A stretch of 64,000 bases of DNA from positions 3,472,001 through 3,536,000 of the forward strand of contig NZ_NEVS01000004.1 of NCBI RefSeq assembly GCF_002261215.1. The letters are read 5' to 3'. Shown piece after piece: positions 54,923 to 63,965 of the stretch. Origin of the DNA: Bordetella genomosp. 11. GTDB taxonomy: Bacteria; Pseudomonadota; Gammaproteobacteria; Burkholderiales; Burkholderiaceae_B. The notes beneath the pieces were generated by a model. The model saw nothing but the letters and a program-made list of their open reading frames with translations, had not been told where the DNA came from and did not search any database. Both the position numbers and the translations under genes were made by a program. The first letter of the stretch is position 1, and every line of letters begins with the position of its first letter.

Positions 54923-55119
54923 ATCTCTGTTTCGTACAGCCCACGCGTCTTCCGACACGGGACTGTCTTTCGCTAGCGCTCTCAAAGGAAGTGAGGACCC
55001 AGACGAATTTGACTTCGCCTGATTCCTGACACTTACTTATATGAGCACTTGATTTCTTCGGCCCCATCCAGAACCCTGCACTTGCGTGCCGATCCCGGAC
55101 GAGTGCGCCGCCATCCATC

Positions 55120-55143
55120 AAGCGCCCACACTTATCGGTTGTT
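55120..55143 (-). other. 16S processing stem, 5' arm
   Basis: Leader arm that pairs with 53344-53367 around 16S (one mismatch in 24). Confidence 0.75.
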
Positions 55144-55146
55144 TAG

Positions 55147-55159
55147 TTTTTAAAGAACA
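55147..55159 (-). promoter_or_regulatory. rrn boxA-like antitermination site (leader copy)
   Basis: The minus strand reads TGTTCTTTAAAAAC in the leader upstream of 16S, matching the boxA pattern TGCTCTTTAACA. Confidence 0.65.
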
Positions 55160-55274
55160 GGTGGGCTCGCTACCCGGGAGGCCTTGCAACCCCCGCTGAC
55201 TTCGCCTGCCGCGTCGCTGGTGTTTCCACCGTCTTGCTTCGCGTCGTTTGCTGTGTCAGCAGCAGAGAAACGAG

Positions 55275-55303
55275 ATTATGAAGACATTTTTTTGGGCTGT
55301 CAA
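55275..55303 (-). promoter_or_regulatory. rrn promoter
   Basis: On the minus strand TTGACA (55298-55303) and CATAAT (55275-55280) are separated by 17 bp. This is a near-consensus sigma-70 promoter about 355 bp upstream of 16S, the expected place for the rRNA operon start. The leader carries boxA and the 16S stem. Confidence 0.8.
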
Positions 55304-55836
55304 ATCAGCATCGCCGACTTGATTTGGAAAGATCCGAACTGCCCGTGATAGCCAGGATTCACCCATCAAAACAGAAGGAAGAACCCTGATCGCACTGCCT
55401 TGGCCACCCGACTTGGGCAACAAGGCCACACGCGTACAGCAAACACCTCTACAAACCCCAAGGAGCACCCATCTCGTCACGGGAACTCCCGCCAGTCCAA
55501 TAACGCAACCGGAGCCTTGCATCATAGCATGGACGAGGCACTTTCCGCCCTCGTGCGCCTCCCGTTTTTCGTTGAATCCAGGCGTTCCCTGGCCTGTGGC
55601 CAGCATGACCCGCGCCGCGTCGCAACGGCTGCCCGCATGCATTCGCGCCCCTGCCAGGCGCCTTCCCTCCGCGGTCCGGCTTCGCCCTTCGCTACCAACG
55701 TTTGCCCTGCGCTATCCAGGCCCGCCGCCCCACCCCAGTTCGTCTTGCGCGACGAAGCCGCCCCCGGTTCCGGGGTCGCCTTTTATCGACCGCCCTTCAT
55801 CGCGCATCTCTTGACCCTATGAACACCAGCTACGTA
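55304..55836. other. Intergenic region upstream of the rrn promoter, no gene seen
   Basis: About 530 nt between the rrn promoter and the Lrp gene. Open frames here (for example on the + strand around 55400-55822) have no recognisable protein family, no clear ribosome site and unusual composition. I see nothing supportable; it may contain upstream elements of the rrn promoter. Confidence 0.55.
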
Positions 55837-56313
55837 TTACAGCGCCAGCTCCGTGATCTCCTTGATTTTCTGGAGCGCGAAGCTGGAACGCATATCGATT
55901 ACCGCCGGATGCTGCATCAGGATATCCATCGCAAAGCGGGAGAAGTGGGCAAGATCCTGTACCTGGATGCGCAACAGATAGTCCATATCACCGGTCATGG
56001 CATAGCAGGCAACCACTTCCGGCCATGCCTGCACATCGCGGGCAAAGTCCGCCATGGGAGCGTGGCTGGAGCCGCTGTGCTTGTTCAACCGGATCGTGAC
56101 ATAGGCAACCAGGCCGAAGCCGACTTTTTCCGCGTCGACCACCGCGACGTAGCGCCGGATGTAGCCCTCTTCTTCCAGGCGCCGCACGCGGCGCAGGCAC
56201 GGGCTGGGCGATAGCGAGACCCGGTCCGCCAGCTCCTGGTTCGTCAGCTTGCCGTCCCGCTGCAACTCCACCAAAATTTTGCGATCGGTCCTATCCAGGT
56301 CGTCTCTTGGCAT
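55837..56313 (-). CDS. Lrp/AsnC-family regulator beside hpd
   Basis: A 158-aa Lrp-type protein: DRTDRKILVELQRDGKLTNQELADRVSLSPSPCLRRVRRLEEEGYIRRYVAVVDAEKVGFGLVAYVTIRL (HTH then RAM strand). The C-terminal effector domain has VVACYAMTGDMDYLLRIQVQDLAHFSRFAMDIL. It is divergent from hpd with a symmetric GAAGCA/TGCTTC site in the gap, so control of hpd (tyrosine catabolism) is likely but inferred. Confidence 0.88.
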   Translation of the reverse strand: MPRDDLDRTDRKILVELQRDGKLTNQELADRVSLSPSPCLRRVRRLEEEGYIRRYVAVVDAEKVGFGLVAYVTIRLNKHSGSSHAPMADFARDVQAWPEVVACYAMTGDMDYLLRIQVQDLAHFSRFAMDILMQHPAVIDMRSSFALQKIKEITELAL

Positions 56314-56337
56314 TATTTACCCCAAGTCTTCATAGAA

Positions 56338-56355
56338 GAAGCATTTTATTGCTTC
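56338..56355. promoter_or_regulatory. Inverted repeat between Lrp gene and hpd
   Basis: GAAGCA and TGCTTC are a 6-bp inverted repeat with a 6-nt AT-rich centre (TTTTAT). The shape fits an Lrp-type operator in the divergent promoter region; not proven. Confidence 0.5.
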
Positions 56356-56449
56356 AAATCCCCAGGTTACCGCCATTTTCGCAATCGAATGCCGGACTAT
56401 GTTTTCTACAATTTCCCGACCTTCTCCAACCCAGAACAGATAACCAGGG

Positions 56450-57586
56450 ATGCACGTCATGACAGAAGCCTTCCGGCCATGGGACAACCCCATGGGAACC
56501 GCCGGTTTTGAATTCGTTGAGTACGCCGCACCCGACCCCGCCGCATTGCGCCGGGTGTTCGAGCAGCTAGGATTCAAGGCCATCGCGCGACATCGCCACA
56601 AGGATGTGATCCTGTATCGCCAGGGCGGCGTCAATTTCCTGGTCAATGCCGAGCCGGACTCATTCGCCCAGCGCTTCGCGCGACTGCACGGCCCATCGAT
56701 CTGCGCCATCGCGTTTCGCGTGCAGGATGCCGCCGCGGCCTATCGCCGAGCCCTGGAACTGGGCGCCTGGGGCTTCGATTCGCACAGCGGGCCGATGGAA
56801 TTGAACATTCCGGCGATCAAAGGCATAGGCGACTCCCTGATCTATCTGGTGGATCGCTGGCGCGGCAAGGAAGGCCACGGCGGCATCGGGGATATCAGCA
56901 TCTATGACGTCGATTTCGAACCGATCGACGCCCGCACCGCGGAAAGCGACATGAACCATGCCGGCGCGGGACTGACGATGGTGGACCACCTTACCCATAA
57001 CGTGCACAAGGGCCGTATGGCGGAATGGGCTGAATTCTACGAACGCCTGTTCAATTTCCGCGAGGTGCGCTACTTCGACATCGAAGGCCAGATCACGGGC
57101 GTCAAGTCCAAGGCCATGACCTCGCCCTGCGGCAATATCCGCATCCCGATCAATGAGGAAGGCACGGAACAGAAAGGACAGATCCAGGAATACCTGGACC
57201 TGTATCACGGCGAAGGCATCCAGCACATCGCCATGAGCACGGACGATATCTACGCGACGGTGGAGGCACTGCGGGCGCGCGGCGTCTCCTTTCTGGATAC
57301 GCCAAACACCTATTACGAACTGCTCGATCGGCGGCTTCCGGACCACGGCGAACAGACCGAGCGTCTGGCGAAGAACCGGATCCTGCTGGACGGCGCACCG
57401 GGCGGCGGCCTGTTGCTGCAGATTTTCACGGAGAACCAGATCGGCCCGATATTCTTCGAGATCATTCAACGCAAAGGCAACGAAGGCTTCGGTGAAGGCA
57501 ACTTCAAGGCATTGTTCGAATCGATCGAGCTGGACCAGATGCGCCGCGGGGTATTGAAACCCGCCGACGCCGCCAGCAAGGGCTGA
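56450..57586 (+). CDS. hpd: 4-hydroxyphenylpyruvate dioxygenase
   Basis: Fe(II) enzyme that turns 4-hydroxyphenylpyruvate into homogentisate in tyrosine breakdown; 378 aa. The N-terminal VOC module has [23 protein letters not shown]. The C-terminal catalytic half has the first iron His in [17 protein letters not shown], the second His in [22 protein letters not shown], and the Glu in [29 protein letters not shown]. The ATG at 56459 ([11 protein letters not shown]) three codons on is an equally likely start. It is divergent from an Lrp gene. Confidence 0.95.
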   Translation: MHVMTEAFRPWDNPMGTAGFEFVEYAAPDPAALRRVFEQLGFKAIARHRHKDVILYRQGGVNFLVNAEPDSFAQRFARLHGPSICAIAFRVQDAAAAYRRALELGAWGFDSHSGPMELNIPAIKGIGDSLIYLVDRWRGKEGHGGIGDISIYDVDFEPIDARTAESDMNHAGAGLTMVDHLTHNVHKGRMAEWAEFYERLFNFREVRYFDIEGQITGVKSKAMTSPCGNIRIPINEEGTEQKGQIQEYLDLYHGEGIQHIAMSTDDIYATVEALRARGVSFLDTPNTYYELLDRRLPDHGEQTERLAKNRILLDGAPGGGLLLQIFTENQIGPIFFEIIQRKGNEGFGEGNFKALFESIELDQMRRGVLKPADAASKG

Positions 57587-57591
57587 CAAAC

Positions 57592-57635
57592 GGCCACGCA
57601 TACCGCCCCGCTACGGTAGGGCGGCATGCGCGGCC
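57592..57635. terminator. Hairpin downstream of hpd
   Basis: Two 17-nt arms pair over their full length if two G-U pairs are allowed (57592-57608 with 57619-57635), with a 10-nt loop. It lies 6 bp after the hpd stop, between convergent hpd and cytochrome c genes. There is no T run, so it may be a barrier or stability hairpin rather than a true terminator. Confidence 0.45.
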
Positions 57636-57756
57636 ATCCGTCTCGAACGGGCGGCCGCGACGGTCCGCCGAATATCGGCAAAACGGCATGCGCGGATGCG
57701 CGGGAGCAAGGTGTGAAGACGCCCCATCGCGCAATGGCGCGCATCGCGCGCACTGA

Positions 57757-58110
57757 TCAGGGAGTTTTCCGCGGCGGCGCCAGCGACAAAATCCAGTTGG
57801 CGATCTCTCGCGCCTCTGACGGACTGACCTGGGGTTGTGCCGCCATCGAAAGCTTGCCCCAGCGGTAGCGGCCGCCGTTGCGGATGGAATCGGCCAGATA
57901 GCCTTCGGCGTCTGGCTGCCCGGCGTAACGTTGCGCGATGGCGGTGAACGGCGGCCCGACACGCGGGCTATCGACCTGATGGCACCCCAGGCACACCTTG
58001 CTCTTTACGAGCGACTCCCCCACGGTTTGCGCATTGGCGCCCTGGACCGCCAGCAGCCCCAACGCGGCGGCGGCCACGCAAGTCCATATCGAGTCAATCT
58101 TCAAATGCAT
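57757..58110 (-). CDS. Small cytochrome c
   Basis: A 117-aa periplasmic c-type cytochrome. A signal peptide is at residues 1 to about 27 ([18 protein letters not shown]), then [28 protein letters not shown] with the single CLGCH haem site, and [23 protein letters not shown], where the Met is a likely axial ligand, as in cytochrome c551/c553. It starts 17 bp inside the 3' end of ilvD on the same strand, so the two are linked at least in transcription. The partner is unknown. Confidence 0.88.
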   Translation of the reverse strand: MHLKIDSIWTCVAAAALGLLAVQGANAQTVGESLVKSKVCLGCHQVDSPRVGPPFTAIAQRYAGQPDAEGYLADSIRNGGRYRWGKLSMAAQPQVSPSEAREIANWILSLAPPRKTP

Positions 58111-59779
58111 CGGTCACGGCTCCGCGACTGGCGGTGCCGGCGAGCTTGCCGAACTTTGCCAGCACCCCACGCGTATAGCGGGGCCGTGGCGGTGTCCAGG
58201 CGTTGCGGCGTTCGGCCATTTCGTCGTCGCTGATGTTCAGTTGCAGCAATAGTCGGTGGGCATCGATGGTAACCGAATCGCCTTCGCGGATCAGCGCGAT
58301 GGGACCGCCCACGTATGCTTCCGGCGCAACATGGCCGACCACCATGCCCCACGTACCGCCGGAAAATCGCCCGTCGGTAATCAAGCCCACGGTTTCGCCC
58401 AAGCCCTGGCCGACCAGCGCCGCCGTGGGCGCCAGCATTTCGCGCATGCCCGGACCGCCCTTCGGCCCTTCGTAGCGGATGACCACGACATCGCCGGCGA
58501 CGATCGAGCGCGCCATGATGGCCGCCATGGCGTCGTCCTCGGAATCGAAGACCCGGGCGGGACCGGTCATCACCGGGTTTTTCAGTCCCGTGATCTTCGC
58601 CACACATCCCTCCGGAGACAGGTTGCCCTTCAGGATGGCCAGATGCCCCTGCGGGTAGAGGGCGCGGTCGACGGCGCGGATCACGTCCTGCCCCGCGGGC
58701 GGCGTGTCCGGCACATCGCGCAATGTTTCGGCGATGGTTTTCCCCGTGATGGTGGGGCAGTCCCCATGCAACAGGCCCGCGTTCAATAGCAATTTCATGA
58801 CTTGAGGAATGCCGCCGGCACGGTGCAGGTCCGTGGCGACATAGCGGCCGGAGGGCTTCAGGTCGCAGATGACCGGCACGCGCCGCCGTATGCGCTCGAA
58901 GTCGTCGATGGACCACTCCACTTCGGCGGCATGCGCGATGGCGAGAAAATGCAGTACCGCGTTGGTGGAGCCGCCGGTAGCCATGATCACGGAGACGGCG
59001 TTCTCGATGGAGCGTCGGGTGATCAGATCCCTGGGGCGGATCCCCAGGCGTACCGCTTGCACCAGCATGCGGGCCGATTCCGCGGCGGATTCGGTCTTTT
59101 CGGCATCCACGTTGGACATCGTGCTGGAGTACGGCAGGCTCAGGCCCATCGCCTCGAACGACGAACTCATCGTATTGGCCGTATACATGCCGCCGCACGA
59201 GCCCGAACCCGGGACCGCGCAACGCTCGATCTGCTTGAAGTCGGTTTCGTCCATGCGGCCCATGGTGTATTCGCCCACGGCCTCGAACACCGACACGATG
59301 GTCAGATCCCGGCCCTGGTAATGGCCCGGCTTGATGGTACCGCCGTAGACGTAGATGGCAGGCACGTTCATGCGCGCCATGGCAATCATGCCACCGGGCA
59401 TGTTCTTGTCGCAGCCGCCGATAACGACGACGCCGTCCATCCATTGCCCTTGGACGGCCGTCTCGATGCAGTCGGCGATGACTTCGCGCGACACAAGCGA
59501 GTATTTCATTCCCTCGGTGCCCATGGACATGCCGTCCGAGATCGTCGGCGTGCCGAAGGTTTGCGGGTTCGCGCCGGCATCCCGGATGGCCCGCACGGCG
59601 GCATCGGCCAGGCCCTGCAGCCCGCTATTACAGGGCGTGATCGTGGAATGGCCGTTCGCCACGCCGATCATCGGATTGTCGAAGTCGCTCTCGCGATAGC
59701 CCATCGCGTAGTACATGGCGCGATTCGGCGCGCGGGCGACACCTTGCGTAATATGCCGGGAACGTTCATTCGCTGCCAT
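58094..59779 (-). CDS. ilvD: Dihydroxy-acid dehydratase
   Basis: Iron-sulfur enzyme of branched-chain amino-acid synthesis, dehydrating 2,3-dihydroxy-isovalerate and -methylvalerate; 561 aa. Cluster ligands and catalytic regions: [17 protein letters not shown] (Cys about 49), [83 protein letters not shown]. The length matches the shorter IlvD form of many proteobacteria. The ATG at 59779 begins [22 protein letters not shown]. It is divergent from lgt. Confidence 0.94.
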   Translation of the reverse strand: MAANERSRHITQGVARAPNRAMYYAMGYRESDFDNPMIGVANGHSTITPCNSGLQGLADAAVRAIRDAGANPQTFGTPTISDGMSMGTEGMKYSLVSREVIADCIETAVQGQWMDGVVVIGGCDKNMPGGMIAMARMNVPAIYVYGGTIKPGHYQGRDLTIVSVFEAVGEYTMGRMDETDFKQIERCAVPGSGSCGGMYTANTMSSSFEAMGLSLPYSSTMSNVDAEKTESAAESARMLVQAVRLGIRPRDLITRRSIENAVSVIMATGGSTNAVLHFLAIAHAAEVEWSIDDFERIRRRVPVICDLKPSGRYVATDLHRAGGIPQVMKLLLNAGLLHGDCPTITGKTIAETLRDVPDTPPAGQDVIRAVDRALYPQGHLAILKGNLSPEGCVAKITGLKNPVMTGPARVFDSEDDAMAAIMARSIVAGDVVVIRYEGPKGGPGMREMLAPTAALVGQGLGETVGLITDGRFSGGTWGMVVGHVAPEAYVGGPIALIREGDSVTIDAHRLLLQLNISDDEMAERRNAWTPPRPRYTRGVLAKFGKLAGTASRGAVTDAFED

Positions 59780-59867
59780 GATCTGACTCCTTGCCCGCGC
59801 GCGCGCCGGCACTGCGACCCGCTCCGGGCCGGTTATGATCGGACACCCTGTTTTATACATCCAAGCC

Positions 59868-60659
59868 ATGCTGCGCTATCCGCAATTCGACCCTATCGCC
59901 ATCCGTATCGGGCCGCTGGCCGTCCACTGGTATGGACTCATGTACCTGCTGGGCTTCGGGTTGGTCTACCTGCTGGGCCGTTGGCGCATCGCCCATGGCA
60001 AGGTGGCGGGAGGATTCTCCGCGCGGGACCTGGAGGATCTGATCTTCTACAGCGTGATCGGCGTCGTCGCGGGCGGGCGGCTGGGTTATGTGCTGTTCTA
60101 CAAACCGGGCTATTACTTCGCCCACCCCCTGGAGATCTTTTACCTCTGGGAAGGCGGGATGTCGTTCCATGGCGGCCTTCTGGGCGTCATCCTGGTCATG
60201 CTGTATTTCGCGCGCAAGCGCGGCGTGTCTTTCCTTACCGTCAGCGATTTCATCGCCCCGCTGATACCGCTGGCGCTGGCGATGGGCCGCCTGGGCAACT
60301 TCATCAACGGCGAACTGTGGGGCCGGCCAACCGACGTACCGTGGGCCATGGTCTTTCCGCAGAGCGGCGACGGCATTCCGCGCCATCCCTCGCAGCTCTA
60401 TGAGCTGGGCCTGGAAGGCATCACCCTGTTCATCCTGATGTGGTGGTTCGCCCGCAAGCCGAGGCCCACGGGACAGGTCAGCGCCCTTTTCCTGATCGGC
60501 TACGGAACCTTCCGTTTCCTGGTCGAATTCACCCGGGAACCCGACAACTTCCTGGGCCTGCTTGCCGGTGGGCTCAGCATGGGCCAATGGCTGTCGATTC
60601 CCATGGTGGTCGTGGGTATCCTGATGTTCGTCTTTACTGCAAGACGATCGTCCCGTTGA
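59868..60659 (+). CDS. lgt: Prolipoprotein diacylglyceryl transferase
   Basis: Membrane enzyme that attaches diacylglyceryl to the lipobox Cys of prolipoproteins; 263 aa, about seven membrane segments. Motifs: [47 protein letters not shown] and [26 protein letters not shown] (core signature), and [16 protein letters not shown]. It overlaps the convergent SIMPL gene by 26 bp. Confidence 0.95.
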   Translation: MLRYPQFDPIAIRIGPLAVHWYGLMYLLGFGLVYLLGRWRIAHGKVAGGFSARDLEDLIFYSVIGVVAGGRLGYVLFYKPGYYFAHPLEIFYLWEGGMSFHGGLLGVILVMLYFARKRGVSFLTVSDFIAPLIPLALAMGRLGNFINGELWGRPTDVPWAMVFPQSGDGIPRHPSQLYELGLEGITLFILMWWFARKPRPTGQVSALFLIGYGTFRFLVEFTREPDNFLGLLAGGLSMGQWLSIPMVVVGILMFVFTARRSSR

Positions 60660-61410
60660 TATCGACGCTGACGGTGACCATGTCGGCTTGCAGCGGAACA
60701 TCGGCCGCGGGTGCGGGAGCAGACGCGCCCTTGGCCATGGCCATATAGGCACGCGGCGCAACGGCGCCCATGCCGCCGAGCTGTATCTTCTGAAGACGAT
60801 AGCCGCTGAAACCGAACGCGGATGCCGCGGCCAGGGCGCGATCGCGGAAGGCCTGGGCCGCCTGGTTCAGCAATTTGCGTTCGACGGCTTCGCGCGCCTT
60901 GCGCGACAAAGTGAAGTTGATGTTCGATATGGCGCTCTTGTCGCCCATTTTGGTCGCCAGCGCGGATGCCGCATCGAAGTTGGTGGACTCCAGAATGATG
61001 GAGCCCTCGCCCTGCCAGCCGACCAGCTTGCCTTTGTTGTTCATGTTGGGCCACACACGATAATTGCCGGTGTGGGCGCTGACATCGGGATTGCCCTTGG
61101 CGATCTTCATCAACTCGTCGAGCAATGCGTTCAATTTCTTTCCGGCAGATGCCTGGTCGGCCGCCTCTGCCTGGGCGCTGACGGTGATCTGCACGGTGTC
61201 CTGCCGGACCTCTTCCGTTGCGGCCGCCTGCAACGTCAGCAGAGGACCGGCCTCGGCTTTGTCCGCGCCCTCATGCGTCGGCGCGCCGGCGTTCGGCTCC
61301 GTGCCCGCGGGCTGCGCGAGGACGGCCGGCGCGACGCACACGGCAGCTAGCGCCATGGCGCCGCGCGCCATGAAATGAGCAAGGGAACTGGACGGTACGC
61401 GAACGGACAT
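60634..61410 (-). CDS. SIMPL-domain (DUF541) periplasmic protein
   Basis: A 258-aa exported protein. A signal peptide covers about residues 1-32 ([19 protein letters not shown]). The SIMPL domain follows ([50 protein letters not shown], then [40 protein letters not shown]). The family is widespread and its role in Bordetella is not settled; links to envelope stress or outer-membrane signalling have been proposed for relatives. It overlaps the lgt 3' end by 26 bp in opposite direction. Confidence 0.85.
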   Translation of the reverse strand: MSVRVPSSSLAHFMARGAMALAAVCVAPAVLAQPAGTEPNAGAPTHEGADKAEAGPLLTLQAAATEEVRQDTVQITVSAQAEAADQASAGKKLNALLDELMKIAKGNPDVSAHTGNYRVWPNMNNKGKLVGWQGEGSIILESTNFDAASALATKMGDKSAISNINFTLSRKAREAVERKLLNQAAQAFRDRALAAASAFGFSGYRLQKIQLGGMGAVAPRAYMAMAKGASAPAPAADVPLQADMVTVSVDINGTIVLQ

Positions 61411-61628
61411 GTATGGGAACCTGAGAAGAGGAATGGGGTGGACGGCACACCGGGCGAATGACAGCCGCAGGCATGCCTGAGCACCGGCGAGATCGCCAGA
61501 GTGTAGGCCATGTGCCTGGCCCGGAGAAGGGAATGAAAAACATGGAAACGATCACGGCACGGCGGGTAACGGCGACCCCGCTTTAGGTCGCTTGCGTGCG
61601 GCGATGAAGGAAGGTTTTGCCGATGTGC

Positions 61629-61654
61629 CGCGGGCCTGCAAAAGCAGGCCCGCG
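61629..61654. other. Strong GC hairpin after the 6S-like RNA
   Basis: CGCGGGCCTGC and GCAGGCCCGCG form a perfect 11-bp stem with an AAAA loop. It sits just beyond the 3' end of the 6S-like RNA on the minus strand. No T run follows it, so a simple Rho-independent terminator is not clear. Confidence 0.5.
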
Positions 61655-61791
61655 ATGTAAATGCCCCGCCTGTGCCGTCAGGACCGGCATCTCGAACCCT
61701 GAGGTTCAAGGTGGTCGCGATCGGAGGGGCGTCGGGTTCGTCTAACAGAGAGACGATCACACCAGCCCCCACATTCACGCAACCTGTATGC
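61655..61791 (-). ncRNA. ssrS: 6S RNA (ssrS), putative
   Basis: Downstream of zapA on the same strand, the classic place for 6S RNA. The minus strand contains CCTTGAACCTCAGGGTTCGAG (61691-61711), whose CTTGAACC and GGTTCGAG form the same small hairpin as in E. coli 6S, followed by GCCGGTCCTGACGGCACAGG, and the ends can pair (GTGAATGT with GCATTTAC) as a closing stem. A possible -10 TATGCT lies at about 61798-61803. The span here (about 137 nt) is shorter than the usual 180 nt, so the ends are uncertain. Confidence 0.6.
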
Positions 61792-61960
61792 CATAAAGCA
61801 TAGGTTCAGAGAATGTATGGTCCAGTCTCGAACACGGCAGGGACAAACCGAAAAACCGTCGACGAAATAACGTCGATGAATCAGCGATGCGAACAGGGTG
61901 TAGCGGGCGATTGCGGGAGGCCCCGCGGAATCCTGTGGGGAAATCCCAGAGGACGCACGA

Positions 61961-62272
61961 CTACAGCAATTTTTCCTGCCCCGAGAGGGCGTCGTCCAGC
62001 ATCGAATTCATGTCCTCAATTCTACGCTTGAAGTCGCCAACCGCCAACCCGCCAAGCGGGCCGTCGGGGGCTTTCATCGATAGCAGCTCGCCTGCGATCT
62101 GCAATGCGGCCATGACGGCGATGCGTTCGTTGCTGGAGACCTTGCCCGTGCCCTGTATGCGCTGCATGAGCTGATCGACATGGCGCACGGCGGCCATCAG
62201 GGTGGGCTTTTCGTCCGCGGAACACGCGAGCGAATACTCACGCCCAAGGATATTGACGTCTAGGCGTTCCAT
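61961..62272 (-). CDS. zapA: Cell division protein ZapA
   Basis: Small FtsZ-bundling protein of 103 aa. The N-terminal strand-rich part (LDVNILGREYSLACSADEKPTLMAAVRHVDQLMQRIQ) is followed by a long helix (SSNERIAVMAALQIAGELLSMKAPDG to the end, which forms the coiled coil). It follows a coiled-coil gene by 2 bp and precedes the 6S-like RNA. Confidence 0.93.
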   Translation of the reverse strand: MERLDVNILGREYSLACSADEKPTLMAAVRHVDQLMQRIQGTGKVSSNERIAVMAALQIAGELLSMKAPDGPLGGLAVGDFKRRIEDMNSMLDDALSGQEKLL

Positions 62273-62274
62273 GC

Positions 62275-62721
62275 TTACTGGTGCTCCTCGACCGGCGCAC
62301 CCGGCAGGCGCGCCAGAACGGCATCGATGCGTTCACGCGCGGCCACGGCGGCTACACGCAAGCGCTGCAGATCGGTTTCGCGCGCGTTCATTCGCGTCTG
62401 CCATGCGGTTTCCTGCGCGGCGAGCTGGTTTTCCAGTGCCTGGCGCTGTTCCACATGCTTTTCGAGTTCCGCACGCAGCCTGGCTTCGGCCTCTTCGGAC
62501 TGTGCCAGTTTCGAGGCGAGTTCGCTGTCGTGCGTCTGCAGGCGCTCCTGCAAAGCCTGCAGGCGCGCGTCCGCTTCGTCGCAGCGTTCGCGAAGTTTGC
62601 GGGATTCCTGGTCAGCCTGGGCCAGGCGGGATCGCAAGGCATCCCGTTCGCTATGAAGCTGACGGGTGCGTTGCACCAGTTGCCCTATACGGGCAGCGAG
62701 TTGGTCGAGGTCTTGCAACAT
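62275..62721 (-). CDS. Coiled-coil protein beside zapA (ZapB-like)
   Basis: A 148-aa protein that is almost entirely predicted coiled coil (QLAARIGQLVQRTRQLHSERDALRSRLAQADQESRKLRERCDEADARLQALQERLQTHDSELASKLAQ and on to residue about 135). No enzymatic motif is visible. A zapB-like role in FtsZ-ring organisation is suggested only by shape and by the two-base gap to zapA. It starts at the ATG at 62721. Confidence 0.8.
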   Translation of the reverse strand: MLQDLDQLAARIGQLVQRTRQLHSERDALRSRLAQADQESRKLRERCDEADARLQALQERLQTHDSELASKLAQSEEAEARLRAELEKHVEQRQALENQLAAQETAWQTRMNARETDLQRLRVAAVAARERIDAVLARLPGAPVEEHQ

Positions 62722-63487
62722 GGGCGCTATCGTAAACCATTCGCAGCGCGCCTACATGGTCATATGCACCATGTGATACCTGGCAATATTTCGGTAGAAG
62801 TGCCGGCTGTCGGCGGGGGGCTTCGTCCACGATGGAACGGAGCAGCCGCGCGGACACGTCCGCATCGACATCGACGCCGGGACCGCGGACCGAAAAGCGC
62901 CGCCGTCGCGCGCAGTTCACGGCCCGCCCACGGCAACCGCCCTCAGCCCACGCCCGCGTCGCGCGGGTTTCGCGTTGGACGACCTTTGCGGCTTCCTGCC
63001 GCTGGAGCTCGATCCCGACGCCTGGGTGTCACGGCAATCGTGGCGATCGCCGGCCCATTTGGATCGCCGGCGCATTTGGATCACCGGCCCGCTTGGACCG
63101 CCGCCCCGATGGTCGCCACTCCCGCCTCGTCCCGGGGACACCCTTCCAGCCCCAAGCCGCCACGTTTCCGCGGCGACCGACGTGTCGTTGCCGCGCCACG
63201 GCCCGGATGCGGGGCTTTCCCTTCTCTTTCTAATAACTTTCAAAAAGCTTTCATTCGCCTGCCGCCAGGGCGACTTTGTTACGACTCAGGTACCTGACAG
63301 CTTCATTTCTAGGGAAAACCATAGGCATTCAGCCAAATTACAGGGTTTCATCCCTCCATGGGCTCCATTACCATGCAGCCATTCGCAGACCTGTGAGTTT
63401 ACTTTCACCGAGCAAACTCAAACCTGAAGCGAAGCAAACGGCTACCTGAACGTTTTTTATCACATGCTGTATTAGGAGCAGACAATC
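62722..63487. other. 766-bp gap with no supported gene; short repeats
   Basis: I recognise no protein here. Several open frames exist on both strands, but none has a known motif or a clear ribosome site. One short stretch (DDLCGFLPLELDPDAWV, around 62976-63030, + strand) looks protein-like, so a gene remnant is possible. A 17-bp tandem repeat lies at 63050-63100, and an inverted repeat TGAGTTT/AAACTCA (63394-63420) precedes tctB. Confidence 0.6.
63050..63100. repeat. Three 17-bp tandem repeats
   Basis: Units at 63050-63066, 63067-63083 and 63084-63100 share the core CCGGCCCATTTGGATCG with one to four changes each. They lie in the gene-poor gap. A role is unknown; replication slippage is the simplest cause. 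Confidence 0.7.
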
Positions 63488-63952
63488 ATGCAGCTACGCA
63501 ACAAACAGGACTTCTGGTCCGGGGTGATGTTCATCGCCCTTGGGCTGGGATTCGCCTGGCAGGCGACCAGCTACCAGATGGGTACCGCTGCGCGCATGGG
63601 CCCGGGATACTTTCCCTTCTGGCTTGGAATGGTGCTGGCGCTGTTGGGCGCGATCGTCCTGATCGGCTCGCTGTCGGCCAAGGCCACCGAGACCCACATA
63701 GACCGCTTCGACTGGCGCATCGCATTGCTGGTGCTCGGATCGGTGGTGCTTTACGGCGTCATATTGAAGTTCCTGGGCGTCTATATCTCTGTGTTCCTGC
63801 TGGTGGTCATCAGCAGCCTGGCCAGCCACGAGTTCAATTGGAAAGTGGCCGCGGCCAACGGTATCTTCCTGGTGGTATTCGTCTACCTGGCCTTCATCAA
63901 GGGCCTGGGTCTGATCTTCCCGCTTTGGCCGTCCTTCATTGGCGCGAACTAA
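63488..63952 (+). CDS. tctB: Tripartite tricarboxylate transporter small subunit TctB
   Basis: A 154-aa membrane protein with about four hydrophobic segments (VMFIALGLGFAWQATSYQMGTAARMGPGYFPFWLGMVLALLGAIVLIGSL, then IALLVLGSVVLYGVILKFLGVYISVFLLVVISSLAS). The RMGPGYFP motif is characteristic of TctB. TTAGGAGC precedes the ATG. It is followed 13 bp on by a large-subunit gene. No binding-protein gene sits immediately upstream. Confidence 0.9.
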   Translation: MQLRNKQDFWSGVMFIALGLGFAWQATSYQMGTAARMGPGYFPFWLGMVLALLGAIVLIGSLSAKATETHIDRFDWRIALLVLGSVVLYGVILKFLGVYISVFLLVVISSLASHEFNWKVAAANGIFLVVFVYLAFIKGLGLIFPLWPSFIGAN

Positions 63953-63965
63953 GGAGTAAACGGCC

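Noticed and set aside
55400..55822. Pair of + strand frames upstream of the rrn promoter
   Set aside because: No ribosome site, no recognised family and arginine/proline-rich composition typical of chance frames.
62281..63297. Long + strand frame opposite the coiled-coil gene
   Set aside because: It is antisense to a gene with a strong coiled-coil pattern and its tail is low-complexity.
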